From Udeniomyces pyricola (lineage: Eukaryota > Basidiomycota > Tremellomycetes > Cystofilobasidiales > Mrakiaceae), in contig BCIK01000011.1 in assembly GCA_039545295.1 (NCBI GenBank), positions 724,853 through 788,852 of the forward strand: a stretch of 64,000 nt of DNA. Direction: 5' to 3'. A model generated the notes under the pieces. It was given only the letters and a program-made list of their open reading frames with translations. It made no database searches and was not told the DNA's origin. The position numbers were made by a program, and so were the translations under genes. Positions 32,357-44,505 of the stretch are shown here, piece after piece. Numbering within the stretch: position 1 is the stretch's first letter; every line of letters begins with the position of its first letter.

Positions 32357-33885
32357 CGTTTCTTCCTTTCTTATTCGACCTCAGACCGCTGTCAAACGAG
32401 CCCTTGCCTACGCTCCTTACGCCGATCTTCTCTGGCTTGAGACTAAGGAACCCAACCTAGCTCAAGCCCAATCGTTTGCGCGACAAATTCGAGCCGTCTA
32501 TCCCGGCAAGTAAGTACCCTCGATTTATTCCTTCCAAAACCAAATTCCTTGCACCTCAAAAGGCTTCCAACCCTTTCTAAGAGCGAACATCTGTCGACTC
32601 TGAGTCGGACGGATATCATTGCTGATGTGATTTTTGTTGTTTGTTGTTTTGTTGTTCTTATCCTTGTTTGGAATATCCGCTCCGCTTCGCTCTGCTGCGT
32701 TCTGTTCTGGATCGGACTCGACCATCGGCAATCGTTCGGTGTACGTTTTTAAGGATGCTCGTCTACAACTTGTCTCCTTCCTTCAACTGGGCCGGTCATG
32801 GCTTTACAGAAGATACCCTCAAGTCGTTTGTGTGGGACTTGGCGAAAGAAGGGTACGTTTCCAATTGTTTTCTTTTTCTTTTTCTTATCCCTTATCCCTT
32901 ATCCCTTCCTCTCTTACTAGGAGAGGAGATGACTGATGACGAGATGGGTTGGATCGGTTGCGGTGGGCGTTTGGATGGATGGATGGATGGATGAATGGAT
33001 GAATGGATGGGCATTCCGAGCGATCAGATTCGTCTTGCAACTCATCTCGTTGGCCGGACTCCATTCGACGGCTACGATCACATGTACGTTTCTTGCTTTT
33101 TTATATATCTCTTTTCCTTCTCTCTTGCTTTTCTTTTCTTTTCTTTTTTCCTCTCGTTTGTTCGGTTGTTTATCTGTTTGTTATGTCTTGTTGTCGGTTC
33201 TCTTCTCTCCCTTATTCACTGAGGAGTTTGACTCCCTGCCTAAAATACGAAATCTGATCATCGACCTCCCGGCCTGCCCCTCCCCTTCCTCTTTCTCCAA
33301 ACCTTATTGAAAAAAAGATCAACTCGCCCAAGCCTTCAAGACAGACGGCATGCACGCCTACGTCTCCCTCATCCAAGCTCGAGAACGTGAACTTGGTGTC
33401 GACGTTCTTAAGCATCAAACATGGTAACGTCCTCCTCCCTTCCTCCCTTCCTTCCTCCCTTCCCCCCCCCCCCTCCCTCCCTGCCTTCCTTTCGTCCCCC
33501 CGAATCTCTCCTTTTTCTTTTTCTTTTTTTTTTCGCTTCTTCTTCCCTTTCTGAGCCTTACTTTCTGGAAACGGGCGCTAATCCCCCCCCCCCTCCTCAC
33601 GTTCCAATTCCCTTTCTCTCTCCTGCCTTGGTCCTTCTTCTCGTCTTCCTCTTATTTGTTTTCCTTTTCCTTTACCTTCACCTTCACACATCTAACACAC
33701 ACACACACCCCCCCTCCCCCACCCGCTCACTCTCCTTTCCTTCCTTTCCTCTTATCCACCCACCCACCCACCATCCATCCATCAAAAGGTCCGGAAGCGC
33801 CTACTCGGACCGCGTTCTCCAAGCGATCGCCAATTCAAGCACGACCAAATCTGGCGGCCAAGGCTCGACGGAGCATACGTTCTAA
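29550..33885 (+). CDS. Mitochondrial 2-methylisocitrate lyase (isocitrate lyase family)
   Basis: Cleaves 2-methylisocitrate to pyruvate and succinate, the last step of the methylcitrate cycle for propionyl-CoA. Starts [20 protein letters not shown] (29550), a mitochondrial presequence, followed by about fourteen exons. Recognisable pieces: VYVSGWACS and [19 protein letters not shown], where the VLTT form is typical of methylisocitrate rather than glyoxysomal isocitrate lyases. Others are [16 protein letters not shown], the catalytic signature HGAKKCGHQ (general K-K-C-G-H), [29 protein letters not shown] and [14 protein letters not shown]. The C-terminus is [12 protein letters not shown] at 33885. 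A 100-N gap lies in one intron (32027-32384), flanked by poly-T, with no coding loss expected. The isocitrate lyase alternative is less likely because of the presequence and VLTT motif. Confidence 0.85.
32175..32356. repeat. Poly-T with 100-N assembly gap
   Basis: 44 T (32175-32218), then 100 N (32219-32318), then 38 T (32319-32356). All of it is inside an intron of the methylisocitrate lyase gene with donor GTATGT at about 32027 and acceptor CAG at 32384. The round N count marks a scaffold gap, so the true length is unknown. Confidence 0.92.
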
Positions 33886-34249
33886 AAAGAAAAAATCCGC
33901 ACGATTCCTACATATGTACTATCACTACTATGTATGACTATCTCAGCCATCCATGCCGATCGATCATATATGGTCAAGGTCTCCTTTATATCGAGCTAAA
34001 CCCCTTTCAAGTCTTTAATTTATGTTGCTTTCTCTTCCTTCTCAAATCCACACTGTCTTTGACCAAAAGCAGAAAAAAAAAGTAAAAAGAAAAGAGAAAA
34101 GAACATTGGATACAGCTGTCAAAATACGAGAACAAAGGTGATGTGATAGAGGACTAGAGCATAAGGGCGTCGTGACATGAGATGAGAAACAAGCTAGCAA
34201 GGCCGGCAACGACCAATTTCATCGAAAGCTAGCGTCGATGAGGCTTTGT
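33886..34249. other. Convergent 3' region
   Basis: About 360 bp between the 3' ends of methylisocitrate lyase and phosphoketolase. A short A-rich tract lies near 34073-34100. No gene is seen. Confidence 0.55.
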
Positions 34250-37200
34250 TTACTGAGGAATCTCCGAGCACCACTCGGGGTCCTCACCCTCTTTCTCGGT
34301 GTACTGAAGAGGGAGAGCAAGGGGCAGGAATGAGAAAAAGAGACACAAGTGAGCCCAAACCAATGAGGGAGTGTTACTTTGGGTAAAGGCGGGAAAGGGG
34401 AGGAAAAGGGGCGATCGAGGATAGATGAGGGCAAAGATGAGAGGAGGATCATGGAGGGAGATAGAAACGCACCTTCCTGTGCTCGACAAGAGCATGCTTC
34501 CAAGTGCCTTGGAGAACATGAGCCTTGGGTGCAACGGGTCCGTGAGGGTTGTTGGCACCGACAAGGCCGATAGCGATCGAAGCAATATCGAATCGGGAGG
34601 CCTTGTTCTATCGGAGTGATAGCAGACCATGGGAACAAGTGACGAAAGCGGAGATGATGAGGTCAAGAGAGCAACGGCTAGCGTCAACAGACGGCTTCCT
34701 GAAACAGCTTGGAAGAGTGAAGAGAGCCAGGTTATAGCACTCACCATCCTGAGCATGCTCCAGGGACTAGTAGTAGTACCTGTACAGTGCAGATGAATGC
34801 TAATATTTCAGCTACGCAGGAGCAAAGTTAAATGACCAAAAAGGCAACAAGACAGAAAAGACGTCAACCCGTACCTTCCTCGATGTAACCCAAAACCGAA
34901 AACCTCTCTCGGTTCACGCCGTTCGAGCCAAGAAGGCCGTAGACGTTCATCGGATAGCCATGGTAGTTAAAGACGACGGGCTTGTCCGGCGTGAAGAGGT
35001 TGGCGAATGCCTCGTCGGTCAGCGCATGAGGGTGCGAGCCATCTCGAGCGAGGATCATCTACAAAAGAGGATTAGTAGTTGGGGAGGCAATCCAGGACGA
35101 CAAAGCATACAGAAATATATCGGTATGTCAGTGGTATGGACAAGTTGTTCGAACGCGTAACACTACAGAGTCAAAAGTACACGCACGAGATCGTGAACGT
35201 TGACCATTCGGACTCGGACGCCCTCCTTTCGGAGCAAAGCGGAGGCAGCCTAGCAATGATGTGGAGTATGAAAAAGTGAGGTTTAGTCTTCCAGCTGATT
35301 GTGCACCCTTTCTGCCAATAAGGGCACAAAGACAATGAAGCAACGAGGAACGACAGCTTACGATAGCCTCAAAGGTAGTCTCGACACCACATCCGACGAT
35401 AACGACATCCGGGTCGACGCCGTTGTCGGTCGAGAACTTGTTCCAAACGCTCGCCCCGGCAATGCAGTGGGCATCAGCCTCCTCGGGCGTAAGCCAGTTG
35501 GTGGTGGGGTTCTTGGATCCAACCAGGACTGAGATGTTTACCCAAGGTACGAGAAGACAAGGGTCAGCCAAAGGGAGGGTCATGAGTTACATTGGAGCAT
35601 GCTAGGATCAAAAACCCGTCTTCATCGGAACGCGTAGACGTACGATTGACGTAGCTCTTGGATCGGAGCATGTGGGCGATGGTGCTGACGGCCGTGTTGG
35701 CGTCGGCGGGGAAGTACACGCGAGCTTGGAATGCAGGCAAAGCCAGCAACGAGGTGATGAAGCCGGGGTTCTCTGTGGAAAAAATCAAAAAGTGGTTGGG
35801 CGATAATCAGCATGCCAGCAAAGACTCCCGAAAGACTCGACCGACGGGACACTTCACGTACGATGAGAGTAACCATTGTGCTCCTGTCGCCAGAGGGTCG
35901 ACGTCTCAATGTAGTTCAACGAGCTCGTGGGGCCCCTCCAGTTCGTCTCCTGACCCGTCTTGATAAATTTGGCGTACTGTTCGGCCATCGTGGTGATGAT
36001 ACCCAGGAACGACTCGTACGATGGGAACAATGCGGTTCGGCCCGTGAGAGTGTAACCTTGCATGAGCCCTTGAAGTGTGTGCTCCGAGAGCATCTCAATG
36101 ACCCTACCTCCGTTGTTGGCCGTCTCAGGGTCCCACTGGAAGCATCGGTGGGTCTTTTGGAAGACGGCGTCGAGCTTGTTAGAGGCGAGCTCGTCGGGCG
36201 AGAAGATACGGAATGTCGTGGGGTTTCTTTCAACGGCGGCTAGGAGGTAGTCCCCGATGGCTTTCATGGCAGAGACCTGAGGTGACCCAAGCCAAAGAGC
36301 AGCGATAATCAGCACAAGGACTTGAAGTTTCTCGTTCTGCAACGCAACGTCAAGGGTCATCGCTCACCTCCTTGCCCTGGGGGTGGCTGAGCTCCTTCCA
36401 AGGGGGAAGGTCGAGAGGCTGGTGACCCTCGTAGACGGATTTGACCCAGCCAAGTCGCTTCTCAGGCTTAGAGGGAATGATCTTGAGAGCCTTGTCGTTG
36501 ATGACATTGACAGGCATGGATGAGGCTCCTGGGAGGTCGACATTGTTGTTAGAAGTGTTGAAAAGATCCTTGGGGTCATACTTGGAGAGCCAGTCTTGGA
36601 GAGCTTGCAGCTGCGAGTCATCGTCGGCCGCCTTGGGGAGAGGGACCTGATGAGCGCGCCAGGAACCGACCATCTGGATGTTGCCGTCGAGTCGGGCAGG
36701 ACCAGTCCATCCCTTGGGGGTCCTGAGAATGATCAGAGGCCATCGCGGCTTGGTGCTGCGGAAGACAAGAGGCGGAGGAAGAGCATAGTACAACCCAAGA
36801 CAACACAAGATCACACGCATCAGTCAAAGTTCTGTTGAATTCGATTGTTTGAACGGCCTAAATCGGCAACGAACATGGGGTTGCCTCCGCGAGCAGCTTC
36901 CTGGATTCGCCTAATCTCCTTGTGGGCCCAGGCGAAGCTCGCAGCCTGAGATACAGCATGTAAGAGAAAGACGAGTGTGAGTACCGCCCAGATGGGGTAG
37001 TGATGGCGAACTTTGCATTCTTGGAGACGAATCGACGCACCATGTCGAGGTTAACCGACTTTTCAAGATCGAGCTCCGACGCATTCTCGGGGAGGTTGGC
37101 TCCGTATTCGACGACGCGAACTTGGTAGCCATACCCTGCAAAATTGCGAAGAATGAGAAGGCCGAGATCAGACCATGGCCATCTACTCGTCAATCGGCCC

Positions 37201-39003
37201 GATGACGCAACATACCAGTGTAGAGACACGCAAGCTCGAGGTCATCCATCGTTCCCGGAATGGTTCGCTCAGAGATCTACAGGACATGCCGAGGAGCACA
37301 GCCAGACAGTTCTTGTGAGTCTTTAGCTTGTACATGCCTCACGGCACATGAAGTCAAACCGATAGGTCAGCTCACCTTGAAGCCGTTGACGTGCAAGACG
37401 GGCAAGATGGCGCCGCTTTCCTTGGGATCAAGGTACTTGTGAGCGTGCCAGGCAGCAGCGGTGGGACCAGTCTCACTTTCACCATCACCGATGACCTAAA
37501 GGTTATGATTACACAAGCGTGGAGAGCAAAACAGAATGCAGAAGGTCAGATTCGTTTCAAACCCAGCCTGCCAGACAAGATCCCGGAGCAAGGGGGTTTC
37601 CGCAGGAAAGCTCCGACTGAAATGTCCGACTGACAGCGACAGAAATTCGGTTGGGCGCATCCAGAACCGATCCAAACGCGACGGCAAGAGCGTATCCCAA
37701 CTCTCCTCCCTCATGGATACTTCCGGGTGTCTCGGCATTGACATGCGAGGGGTATCCTCCAGGGAAGGAGAACGCTCGGATAAACTTGGCGAATCCCTCT
37801 CGGTTGAGGCCGTGCTTGGGGTCAAAGTGGCTGATGGCTCCTTCCTATTGCGCGTCAGAGAAAGGGGAGTGAGCTAGAGAGTGGAGCCTTCCGATATTTG
37901 CGAAGGCCATGTAATGATGGAGAGGTTCACGAACGAGGTAGAGAGTCGCGAGGAGCGCAGGGGCTCCATGGCCAGGGCCAGTGACGAAGATGAATTCAGT
38001 GTCCTGGGACGCGGCATTGATCAAAAGTTCTGGAGGGGTAATGAAGATCCAAAAGGATCATCCATGTTGAATTGAAGAAGTGAGTATGGTCCGAAGAGAA
38101 CATGATTGATCGGTCAGAGACCCGGACGACAGCGATCCTCAACGGTCTGTCGAGTTCGAAGAACCTACGAGTATGAGCGTAGACAAAGTTGAGACCGGGG
38201 CAAGTTCCCCAGTGACCGAGCAGTCTCTACAAAGATTAAACCGGATGCCAAAGCGTCAGCCGAGAATGACTGGTTGACAACAGCGACCAGATGAATGAGA
38301 TAGGCGAAACACAAAGCGTGTTCTAAGTTTGGACAGAGGAAGTGGAGGGCCAAAGGAAAGCACCTTTTTTATGTGCTCATGCTTGATGTCCTGTTCGAGG
38401 AAAGCGTTGTCTCGGAGAAAGATCATAGCGGCGGCCATGTAGTTGGCGCTGATGATATCAAGTGACAAGCAAGGGAAAACAAAAAGGATAACGAAGGGCA
38501 TACGCAGTCCGTTTTATCGTCAGCCTTTACTAGCTCCGCGCTCAGCCGACCTCTGTTCTGGGTCATCTAGAGAAAGATGGCCATATCTATGCAAATGTGA
38601 GGCATCAGGCTGATTGACTGGAGAGGCCGACTCACGCTCGCTGGTACTCGAGAAGATCCGACATGTCAAAGGATCCCTCGGCTTCTTTGGGGTTGAGCTG
38701 AACGAGGAGCTGGCTGACGATGTCCGAAGAGAGAGAAGACGGCTTGGGAGCGGTCGACCCATCGAACTCGGTGTGCTCGAATGAACCTCCTTCGGCTGGC
38801 AGATGGGAACCATGGACCCAAAGGGATAGGGAGATCAAGGAGATGAGACGGAAAGGAAGGGGGCGGGAGGGCCAACGAAGGGCAGAAGGGGATGAGATGC
38901 ATAAAGTACAAGTCAGCTTGACGAACGATGACGACGAAACGCACGTGGAGAGAGGACTGATCCGGCAAGGTATTCGGCACGGACCTTGGGCTTTGGTGGG
39001 CAT
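34250..39003 (-). CDS. Xylulose-5-phosphate/fructose-6-phosphate phosphoketolase
   Basis: Thiamine-diphosphate enzyme that splits xylulose-5-P or fructose-6-P with phosphate into acetyl-phosphate plus a triose or tetrose phosphate. Starts MPTKAQ at 39003 and runs through many short exons to WCSEIPQ at 34250, about 800 residues. Core pieces: [53 protein letters not shown], and the family signature EGGELGYAL. Then come the ThDP motif [83 protein letters not shown] and VFNYHGYP. All expected domains are present (N-terminal ThDP, middle, C-terminal). Introns are mostly 60-130 bp. It gives a route to acetyl-CoA that bypasses pyruvate decarboxylation, with phosphotransacetylase or acetate kinase encoded elsewhere. 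Confidence 0.9.
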
Positions 39004-40127
39004 GATGTAAGATGTGGTGGGGAGTGTTTAGTTTAAGTGATGGATACAGTGAGGATGAGACAGAGAGACGACTGGCAAGCGGGCTGATGGGTGTTAGAAG
39101 GAAGAGTCAAGGCAGAGGAAGATGCCAGAAGATGATGCAGAAGAAGAGGGGAAACGATTACGGCACAACCAAATCGTCCGGGCTCCGAGGGGGGGGGGGG
39201 GGGGGGGGCAGCTCGTCGTCATTTTCAGTGTGAGCCAGTCAGTGTCAGCCAGTGTGAGCCAGTGGGCCAGCTCCATGGAATCTCCCCTTTGCCGTCCACA
39301 TCGCATGAGTGGAGCCCCTCCACTTCTCTCGCTCAACTTCGTCATCCCCAAGTCGACGTTTTCCAGGGCAATCGACTTCTCCAGCGCCTTATCAAGATGA
39401 TAACGTTTGGGAAGATGCCATCAGAGATCATGCCTGAATATATATATATATATATACATCCACCTGCACATGCACATAAGTCCCGGCCTATATACTGCCT
39501 GCCGGTCGACCGTTCTTGGGTGCAGCTCGGTGATCTACGAATGCAGCAATAGCTAGTTGCCATCAGATGAGATCGGATCGAGAGAAGAAACAGCAGACGA
39601 TGAGATCATGACCGGTCATGGTCAATCAAGGAGTACTTGAATGTATCAATGGCGACTTGCATACCACTTGAATTCGACCAGGCGCGCAGTCATTTGCCTC
39701 TGAGGCTCAACCACAAAGTAGGAGTGTATGCAGTGGGTTCCATCCAAAAAGGTAAGGAAGAGGTTGATGAGGATTACAGTAGAATGACGAACAAACGTGA
39801 GAAAGAAGAAGAAGAGGAAGAAAAAAAAAGCAGCCAATCGGAAAGGGCAAAGAAAGAGGATGCTGAGAGATGGACATGGGATAGAAAAGAGCCTGTAAAG
39901 GAACATGGCGGAGAAAAAGAAAAGAGGTCTGAAACAGTCGAATGTATAGTGATCTGGTGGCGAACTTGAATCACCCAAAGACAGAAAGAGAAAGAAGACG
40001 AGAAAAAAGTATGCTAGTGAATGTCTTTGGATGGCGTGAAAGCAATTGCAGTGCGATGAACTCGACGTATATGAGAGACAGTTGGTCGTTGAACGTTGAT
40101 GTTGAGAGACAAGGAATGGATTGACCC
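39004..40127. other. Phosphoketolase promoter and upstream region
   Basis: About 1.1 kb between two minus-strand genes, containing the phosphoketolase promoter and 5' UTR. Features: a 20-bp poly-G (39189-39208), an imperfect direct repeat of GTGAGCCAGTCAGTGTCAGC words at 39229-39266, an ATATATATATATATAC tract at 39437-39457, and a GAAGAAGAAGAGG run near 39805. No gene is supported. Confidence 0.55.
39189..39208. repeat. Poly-G tract, 20 bp
   Basis: Uninterrupted G run about 190 bp upstream of the phosphoketolase ATG. It is poly-C on the phosphoketolase strand. Confidence 0.9.
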
Positions 40128-42205
40128 TCAATTGTCTTCAGGATCGCGACCAATAGAGAACAAAAGCGAGGATCCGAGCCTTTCGACATGTCCGTCGAAC
40201 GTCCTACAAGCGAACACGATACAACAATAGATGCTCAGTCGAGCTTATCGACCTCGCGAAATGACCGCCCATGGCTAGAAAAGAAGGAGAAAAGTTGGAA
40301 ACCAAGTAACTCACCATTCACGCGGCACGATGGTCTCCAAAACGGTTGGGTTGCGATAGTCCAACGCACCCATATTATATAAGAAATGGTCATATCTGCC
40401 GTAGTCTGCTCTCGACCAGCTGCGCTTCGATTGGGGCACGTTGGGATGTTCAGCGAGGAATCGTCTCTCAAGAGTTTCCTCATCGACGATCCGGTTTCCA
40501 CTGATTGGTTCAAGGCCAAGCATGGGATGAGACGAAAATGTCAAAGATCAGGTCGAGGCTCGGTGTACCACCGACCATCCTCGCAGGTCAGTACAGACGG
40601 TCGCTGGCCATGGTGCCTGAGGTGAACTTACGCTTTGGCAGCGGCTGAATAAAACTCGTATACAGTGACACCATCGTCGTTGATAGCGCAACCAAACCTT
40701 TCCATCGATTGTCCCCTGAACGACTTGATACCCATAGTCTACAACCAGTCGAGGAGAATCGCATCAGCAATATGGTTCGACAGAGGCGACGAAAGTCTTA
40801 GTGAGCATTGGCCGGGACCGAAGAAACTTACCTTGAGAGGAGGAAAACATGCAAACTGATGAGGAGGCACAAGACACACACATATGAGGTTCTCCATTCA
40901 GTGACACCTATGATCCTAGATCGACAACATTCCAGCAAGATGTGACACTAACCGCATAGGCAATACTCGGAAGCTCGTCGATTCTCTTTTCGTCTCCCTT
41001 ACCGTGAAGTTTGGTTTTGATGGCTGAAGGTCGACCGGACACATCCGTGAGCTTTGGACTGATGGTTATTGCTAGCTTCTTACTCGATAGTTGTTCGGCG
41101 TCGATCGGTGATGTGGTTGGCAACGCCTTGAGGAGGTCTGTGGGATCAGCTCAGCACCAATTAGAGGACAACAATATTTTTTTTAGCATGGCTGACCCTG
41201 ACTGACCACAGGTATTATCAAATGCTCAGTTGTAGTCAGAACTATTTAACAGCCTGATCGTTTGATTTACGCAACGCACTTTGTGTTAAATTCACGTCGT
41301 TTTCGTACGCATACGCCTGGCAATTGGCGACGTGACTTACAATCCATTGCCAACTCCGATGTAGATCTCGACCATGTTTCGGTCGATTATAGCCTGCTTG
41401 TGTGGCAACGACTTTCCAGCTAGCATCAGTTGGGTAGCAAATGGCTTTAATCAGTTTACTTGTGCATGCATAGGCGATATGGGTGCGAAGATCGAGAGGG
41501 TCGAAGTATCCTTTGATGCGCAAGAGAATTGCTGCGGGAAGCGCCGATGGGGAGGTCAGAGGTGCTGAGGTCTGGCCAGTGGTCTTTGGTTTCGAAGATG
41601 AGGTCGCCTTTGTCGCCTTTGGTTTCTTATTCGAGGGCGGATCAGCTGATTTAGGGTCCACGATGGATTTCCAGAGAGCGAATTGCGCAATGCAAAAATC
41701 GAGACATAATGAAGGATAATGGGGGGGGGGGGGNAACGACGCTCAAGTCAGTCCATGAGCCTTTTCTGGCTCAAGCTTATTGCCACACAAGTGCACACCA
41801 GGCGAACAGTACGCTTTCTGCGGCTTGAATATCAACGATGCCTAGTGACGCATCTTTTCCTTTCATCCCGCATCGGCAGACGGATCCAACAGACATGCGT
41901 GCAACGCCAGTTGAACACTTTTCCCCCTATTGGCGTCATCCGACGGAGGTTCACGGACCATATGTAAACTTACCGACGACTTCATTACTAGGAGATCTTT
42001 CCCGTTTGGATGATGTAGAGATCTTCTTGGAAGAGGACAAGCCAGTTCTGGCAGTGGAGCTCGTGGCAGGTCGCTTCTCCTTTGCGTCCAGGTCGTTCTG
42101 GAGAAGCGCCTTGAGCTCAGCCTTATGGGCTCTCGAGCTGAACGGGATGGACCGAGCGGTGAGCTCATGTCGGAGTAGAGCGACGGTATGTTTTGAAATG
42201 TCCAT
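40128..42205 (-). CDS. SAP-like plus F-box-like protein, function unknown
   Basis: Starts MDISKHTVALLRHELTARSI at 42205. Residues about 5-40 (VALLRHELTARSIPFSSRAH, then KAELKALL) look like a SAP helix-turn-helix DNA-binding motif, followed by a Ser/Lys-rich linker. The next exon (about 41667-41260) has SPSALPAAILLRIKGYFDPL then DLRTHIAYACTSKLIKAICY, an F-box-like helical segment, and GRDLHRSWQWIVSH. Later exons: ELPSIAYA, RGQSMERFGCAINDDGVTVY, YGRYDHFLYNMGALDYRNPT and IVPREW. The last junction reads W-TFDGHVERLGSSLLFSIGRD in frame, ending at 40128. About six exons, roughly 450 residues. A substrate adaptor for an SCF ligase is possible, but both domain calls are by eye. One ambiguous base at 41734 is in an intron. 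Confidence 0.55.
41721..41734. repeat. Poly-G tract ending in an ambiguous base
   Basis: Thirteen G followed by N, in the first intron of the SAP/F-box gene. It is another homopolymer whose length was not resolved. Confidence 0.85.
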
Positions 42206-43148
42206 CGTGCAAGGAGAAGAGGAGAGGTGAGGTGGAAGACAAGATAGATGAAGGTAAGGGAGTGGGCGTTGGAATGTTGGATATCCAGGCGGGTTCGGGA
42301 GTGTCAAATGAGGACTGCCTAATTGAATAATAGTCCAGCTAAAATGTCCATGGTCTTAGGATCGACCGGAAGCTTGTACGTTCATACTTCTTTCTGCCTT
42401 GACTTGATCGCACAGGGCTTGAAAGTCAACGTTGCTACGACAAACATCGAACATGCATAGGTCGGCCCGGCGTACAGCGCACAGTGGGCTCATCATAATT
42501 ACTGTGACGTTGACACGTCGAGGCCGATCCGGGGCAGTCTGTCGATTGTCGTCGCGTCGAAGCAGGAATGGACAGCTGACGCGTCGCGTGCGCGAGAAAT
42601 CGTACGTCTCGATCCTTCTCGCGACCGTGGACAGCGCGCACTCTCTCTCACTCAATCTCTGGTCCCTTAATTCTTTGACTCATCGTCTATACTCAGTGAT
42701 CAGTCCTGAGCCACCCTGACTGAGGGTCTAGATTTGTCACATAGGGCTGATACTTTCCGTCTGAAGCTCCAGCCTTGCCATAGGGAAAAGCTAGTCGACT
42801 CGATCATGCACGACCCATTTGGTCCGGCGCAATCGCATGATCATGCGCCTTCGCCCTGACAGAAGCTTGACGGGATTGGATGCTCGTCTCGATAGTAGAA
42901 TATGCTACTGTTTTCATAGACTTGTGGCGTGAAGGACTCTTGATCTATGAGTGAAGGAACGAAAAGAATGAAAAGAATGACAACGTGTGTCGACGTTTTA
43001 TAAGCTACATCAACGTACAGCCTTGGAAGCTCCCAACCCAAGATTCCGTCTTACCCACCACCACCACGCCTCACCTCCGCAGAAGCAGCCAAGCCGCCAT
43101 CCATTCCTGCTACACTTCTCCGAGCTCCCACCAATCTCTCTTCACTCC
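42206..43148. promoter_or_regulatory. Divergent promoter, SAP/F-box and COA5 genes
   Basis: About 940 bp between divergent starts. No repeat, RNA gene or further protein gene was recognised. Several CGTCGA/GACGCG words occur between 42510 and 42620. Confidence 0.5.
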
Positions 43149-43697
43149 ATGGCTCCCGTCGTTCCTATACCCTCGGCCTTTGCCACCAATTTCGAAGACA
43201 AAGCCTGCGCTGGAATTCGCGCCGATTTCATCAATTGCGTCCTGCACTCCGCGTGTGTCCTCCGTCAGCACAAGACACCTCAGGACTGCATCAAGAACAA
43301 TCCAGACGACCTCCCACTCGATTGCCAGTACCTCAGGAAGAGTCTGACGTATTGTAAACTGGGAATGGTGGGTTTGATGTGCTCTTGTTTTCGATCAACT
43401 TAGGCCTCCTTCACCTTTCTCTGCCGATTCTGGTCGAGGTTTCATGTATTCTGCTCCTGACACTAATGCTTGTCCCTATCGCTGTACCCTCTGCTTTGGC
43501 ACTTCCCCTCACTGATTTCCTCCCACCAGCTTGATATGCGTAAACGTTTCCGAGGAAATCCGTCCACGACCAATAATAGAAAGGAGGGCGAGCCAGCCGT
43601 GAGCATCATTGGGTTCAACCACCCGACCCGTCCCAGAGCGAAGGAGTCGATCGACCCCGAGCCTCAGCAGCCGCCAAAGCCAGAGGTCCGCGTTTGA
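43149..43697 (+). CDS. COA5: Cytochrome c oxidase assembly factor 5 (Pet191 family)
   Basis: Small mitochondrial intermembrane-space protein needed for complex IV assembly. Exon 1 (43149-43367) starts MAPVVPIPSAFATNFEDKAC and exon 2 starts at 43530 with LDMRKRFRGN, joined in phase 0. About 129 residues. The Cys pattern CAGIRADFINCVLHSACVL, CIKNN, LDCQYLRKSLTYCKLGM is the Pet191 twin CX9C-type helix pair oxidised by Mia40/Erv1. The MDMRxRFRGN-like segment after the last Cys is also a family hallmark. The basic/Pro-rich tail (HPTRPRAKESIDPEPQQPPK) is longer than in yeast. Confidence 0.9.
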
Positions 43698-44028
43698 TGA
43701 GACAAACAAGGAAAATGTTCATTTCGGACGCACAACTGGGGAATGGTGTTGAGGGGTGTGTCATTAGACGGGTGAAGGGTGGGTTAGACAGAAGAACGGC
43801 GAAGGCTTCTTTTCTTCCACGCCTCTTCCACCTTGACATCTTGTCTCGACGTATATACCTTTGCTCTCCATACACATACGCACCCTCATATCTCCCCATT
43901 CATAACCTTTCTGTCATAGAGTTCATCCATTCCCAGCTATTTCTGTACTATCACTCCAGCCCATCTTCTGTTAACGATCTAATGCCCCCCGCCCCCATTC
44001 CCTCCTGCTCATGTCTTTGGCCTGACGC
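43698..44028. other. Convergent 3' region
   Basis: 330 bp between the ends of COA5 and the AcpS gene. No gene or notable repeat is seen. Confidence 0.55.
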
Positions 44029-44505
44029 TTATGACCCTTCAACGACTACACCCGCAACCAGATAGTCTCCATCGTGACTTATGCTGAGATGACCCGAGAG
44101 ACCAGCCGAACCGAGCGCGCTTGATTTCTCAAACACAATAGTTGGCTTGTCGGCACCAGCGCGTTTGAGTACGGAGACGTCTTTCCAACTCGGCTTGAAC
44201 GAGGGATAAACGGCTTTGTAGATGGCCTCTTTGGCCGCCCAGCTGATGAGGAGATTCACAAGAAGGAACATGGTGGTCAACAAGACGCGCGACCACGATT
44301 GATTTGGGTAGAAAGAAAGAAGGCGGACGGACCGAACAGCGAGGTATCGGGTGGATTCAGGCGAGGGTGAAGGCAGGGTCCGCCAGGCCGTGAGCTCGTC
44401 CTGTGTGAGGATCCTATCGGCGAGGCGGTCTGGGCCTCTGCGGGCGACAAGCGAAGTGATGCGCGGGAGATGTAGGAGATCGATCCCGAAGCCGAGGATG
44501 GTCAT
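44029..44505 (-). CDS. PPT2: Holo-[acyl-carrier-protein] synthase (4'-phosphopantetheinyl transferase, AcpS/Ppt2 type)
   Basis: Transfers 4'-phosphopantetheine from CoA to a conserved Ser of an acyl carrier protein, probably mitochondrial ACP as for yeast Ppt2. Two exons. Exon 1 (from 44505) reads MTILGFGIDLLHLPRITSLV and RGPDRLADRILTQDELTAWR. The intron has donor GTCCGT and acceptor CAG. The junction restores R-WAAKEAIYKAVYPSFKPSWK, the second family motif (F/W-AxKEAxxKA), with codon CG|C. The Mg-binding Asp of GIDLLHL and Glu of AKEA are present. The C-terminus is GHLSISHDGDYLVAGVVVEGS, also typical. About 125 residues, the usual AcpS size. The donor GTCCGT is unusual but the frame requires it. 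No clear presequence, so the compartment is inferred. Confidence 0.85.
   Translation of the reverse strand: MTILGFGIDLLHLPRITSLVARRGPDRLADRILTQDELTAWRTLPSPSPESTRYLAVRSVRLLSFYPNQSWSRVLLTTMFLLVNLLISWAAKEAIYKAVYPSFKPSWKDVSVLKRAGADKPTIVFEKSSALGSAGLSGHLSISHDGDYLVAGVVVEGS

Noticed and set aside
29550..33885. Glyoxylate-cycle isocitrate lyase as the identity of the KKCGHQ protein.
   Set aside because: The mitochondrial presequence and the SVLTTGNN segment favour the methylisocitrate lyase subfamily, though a phylogeny was not run.
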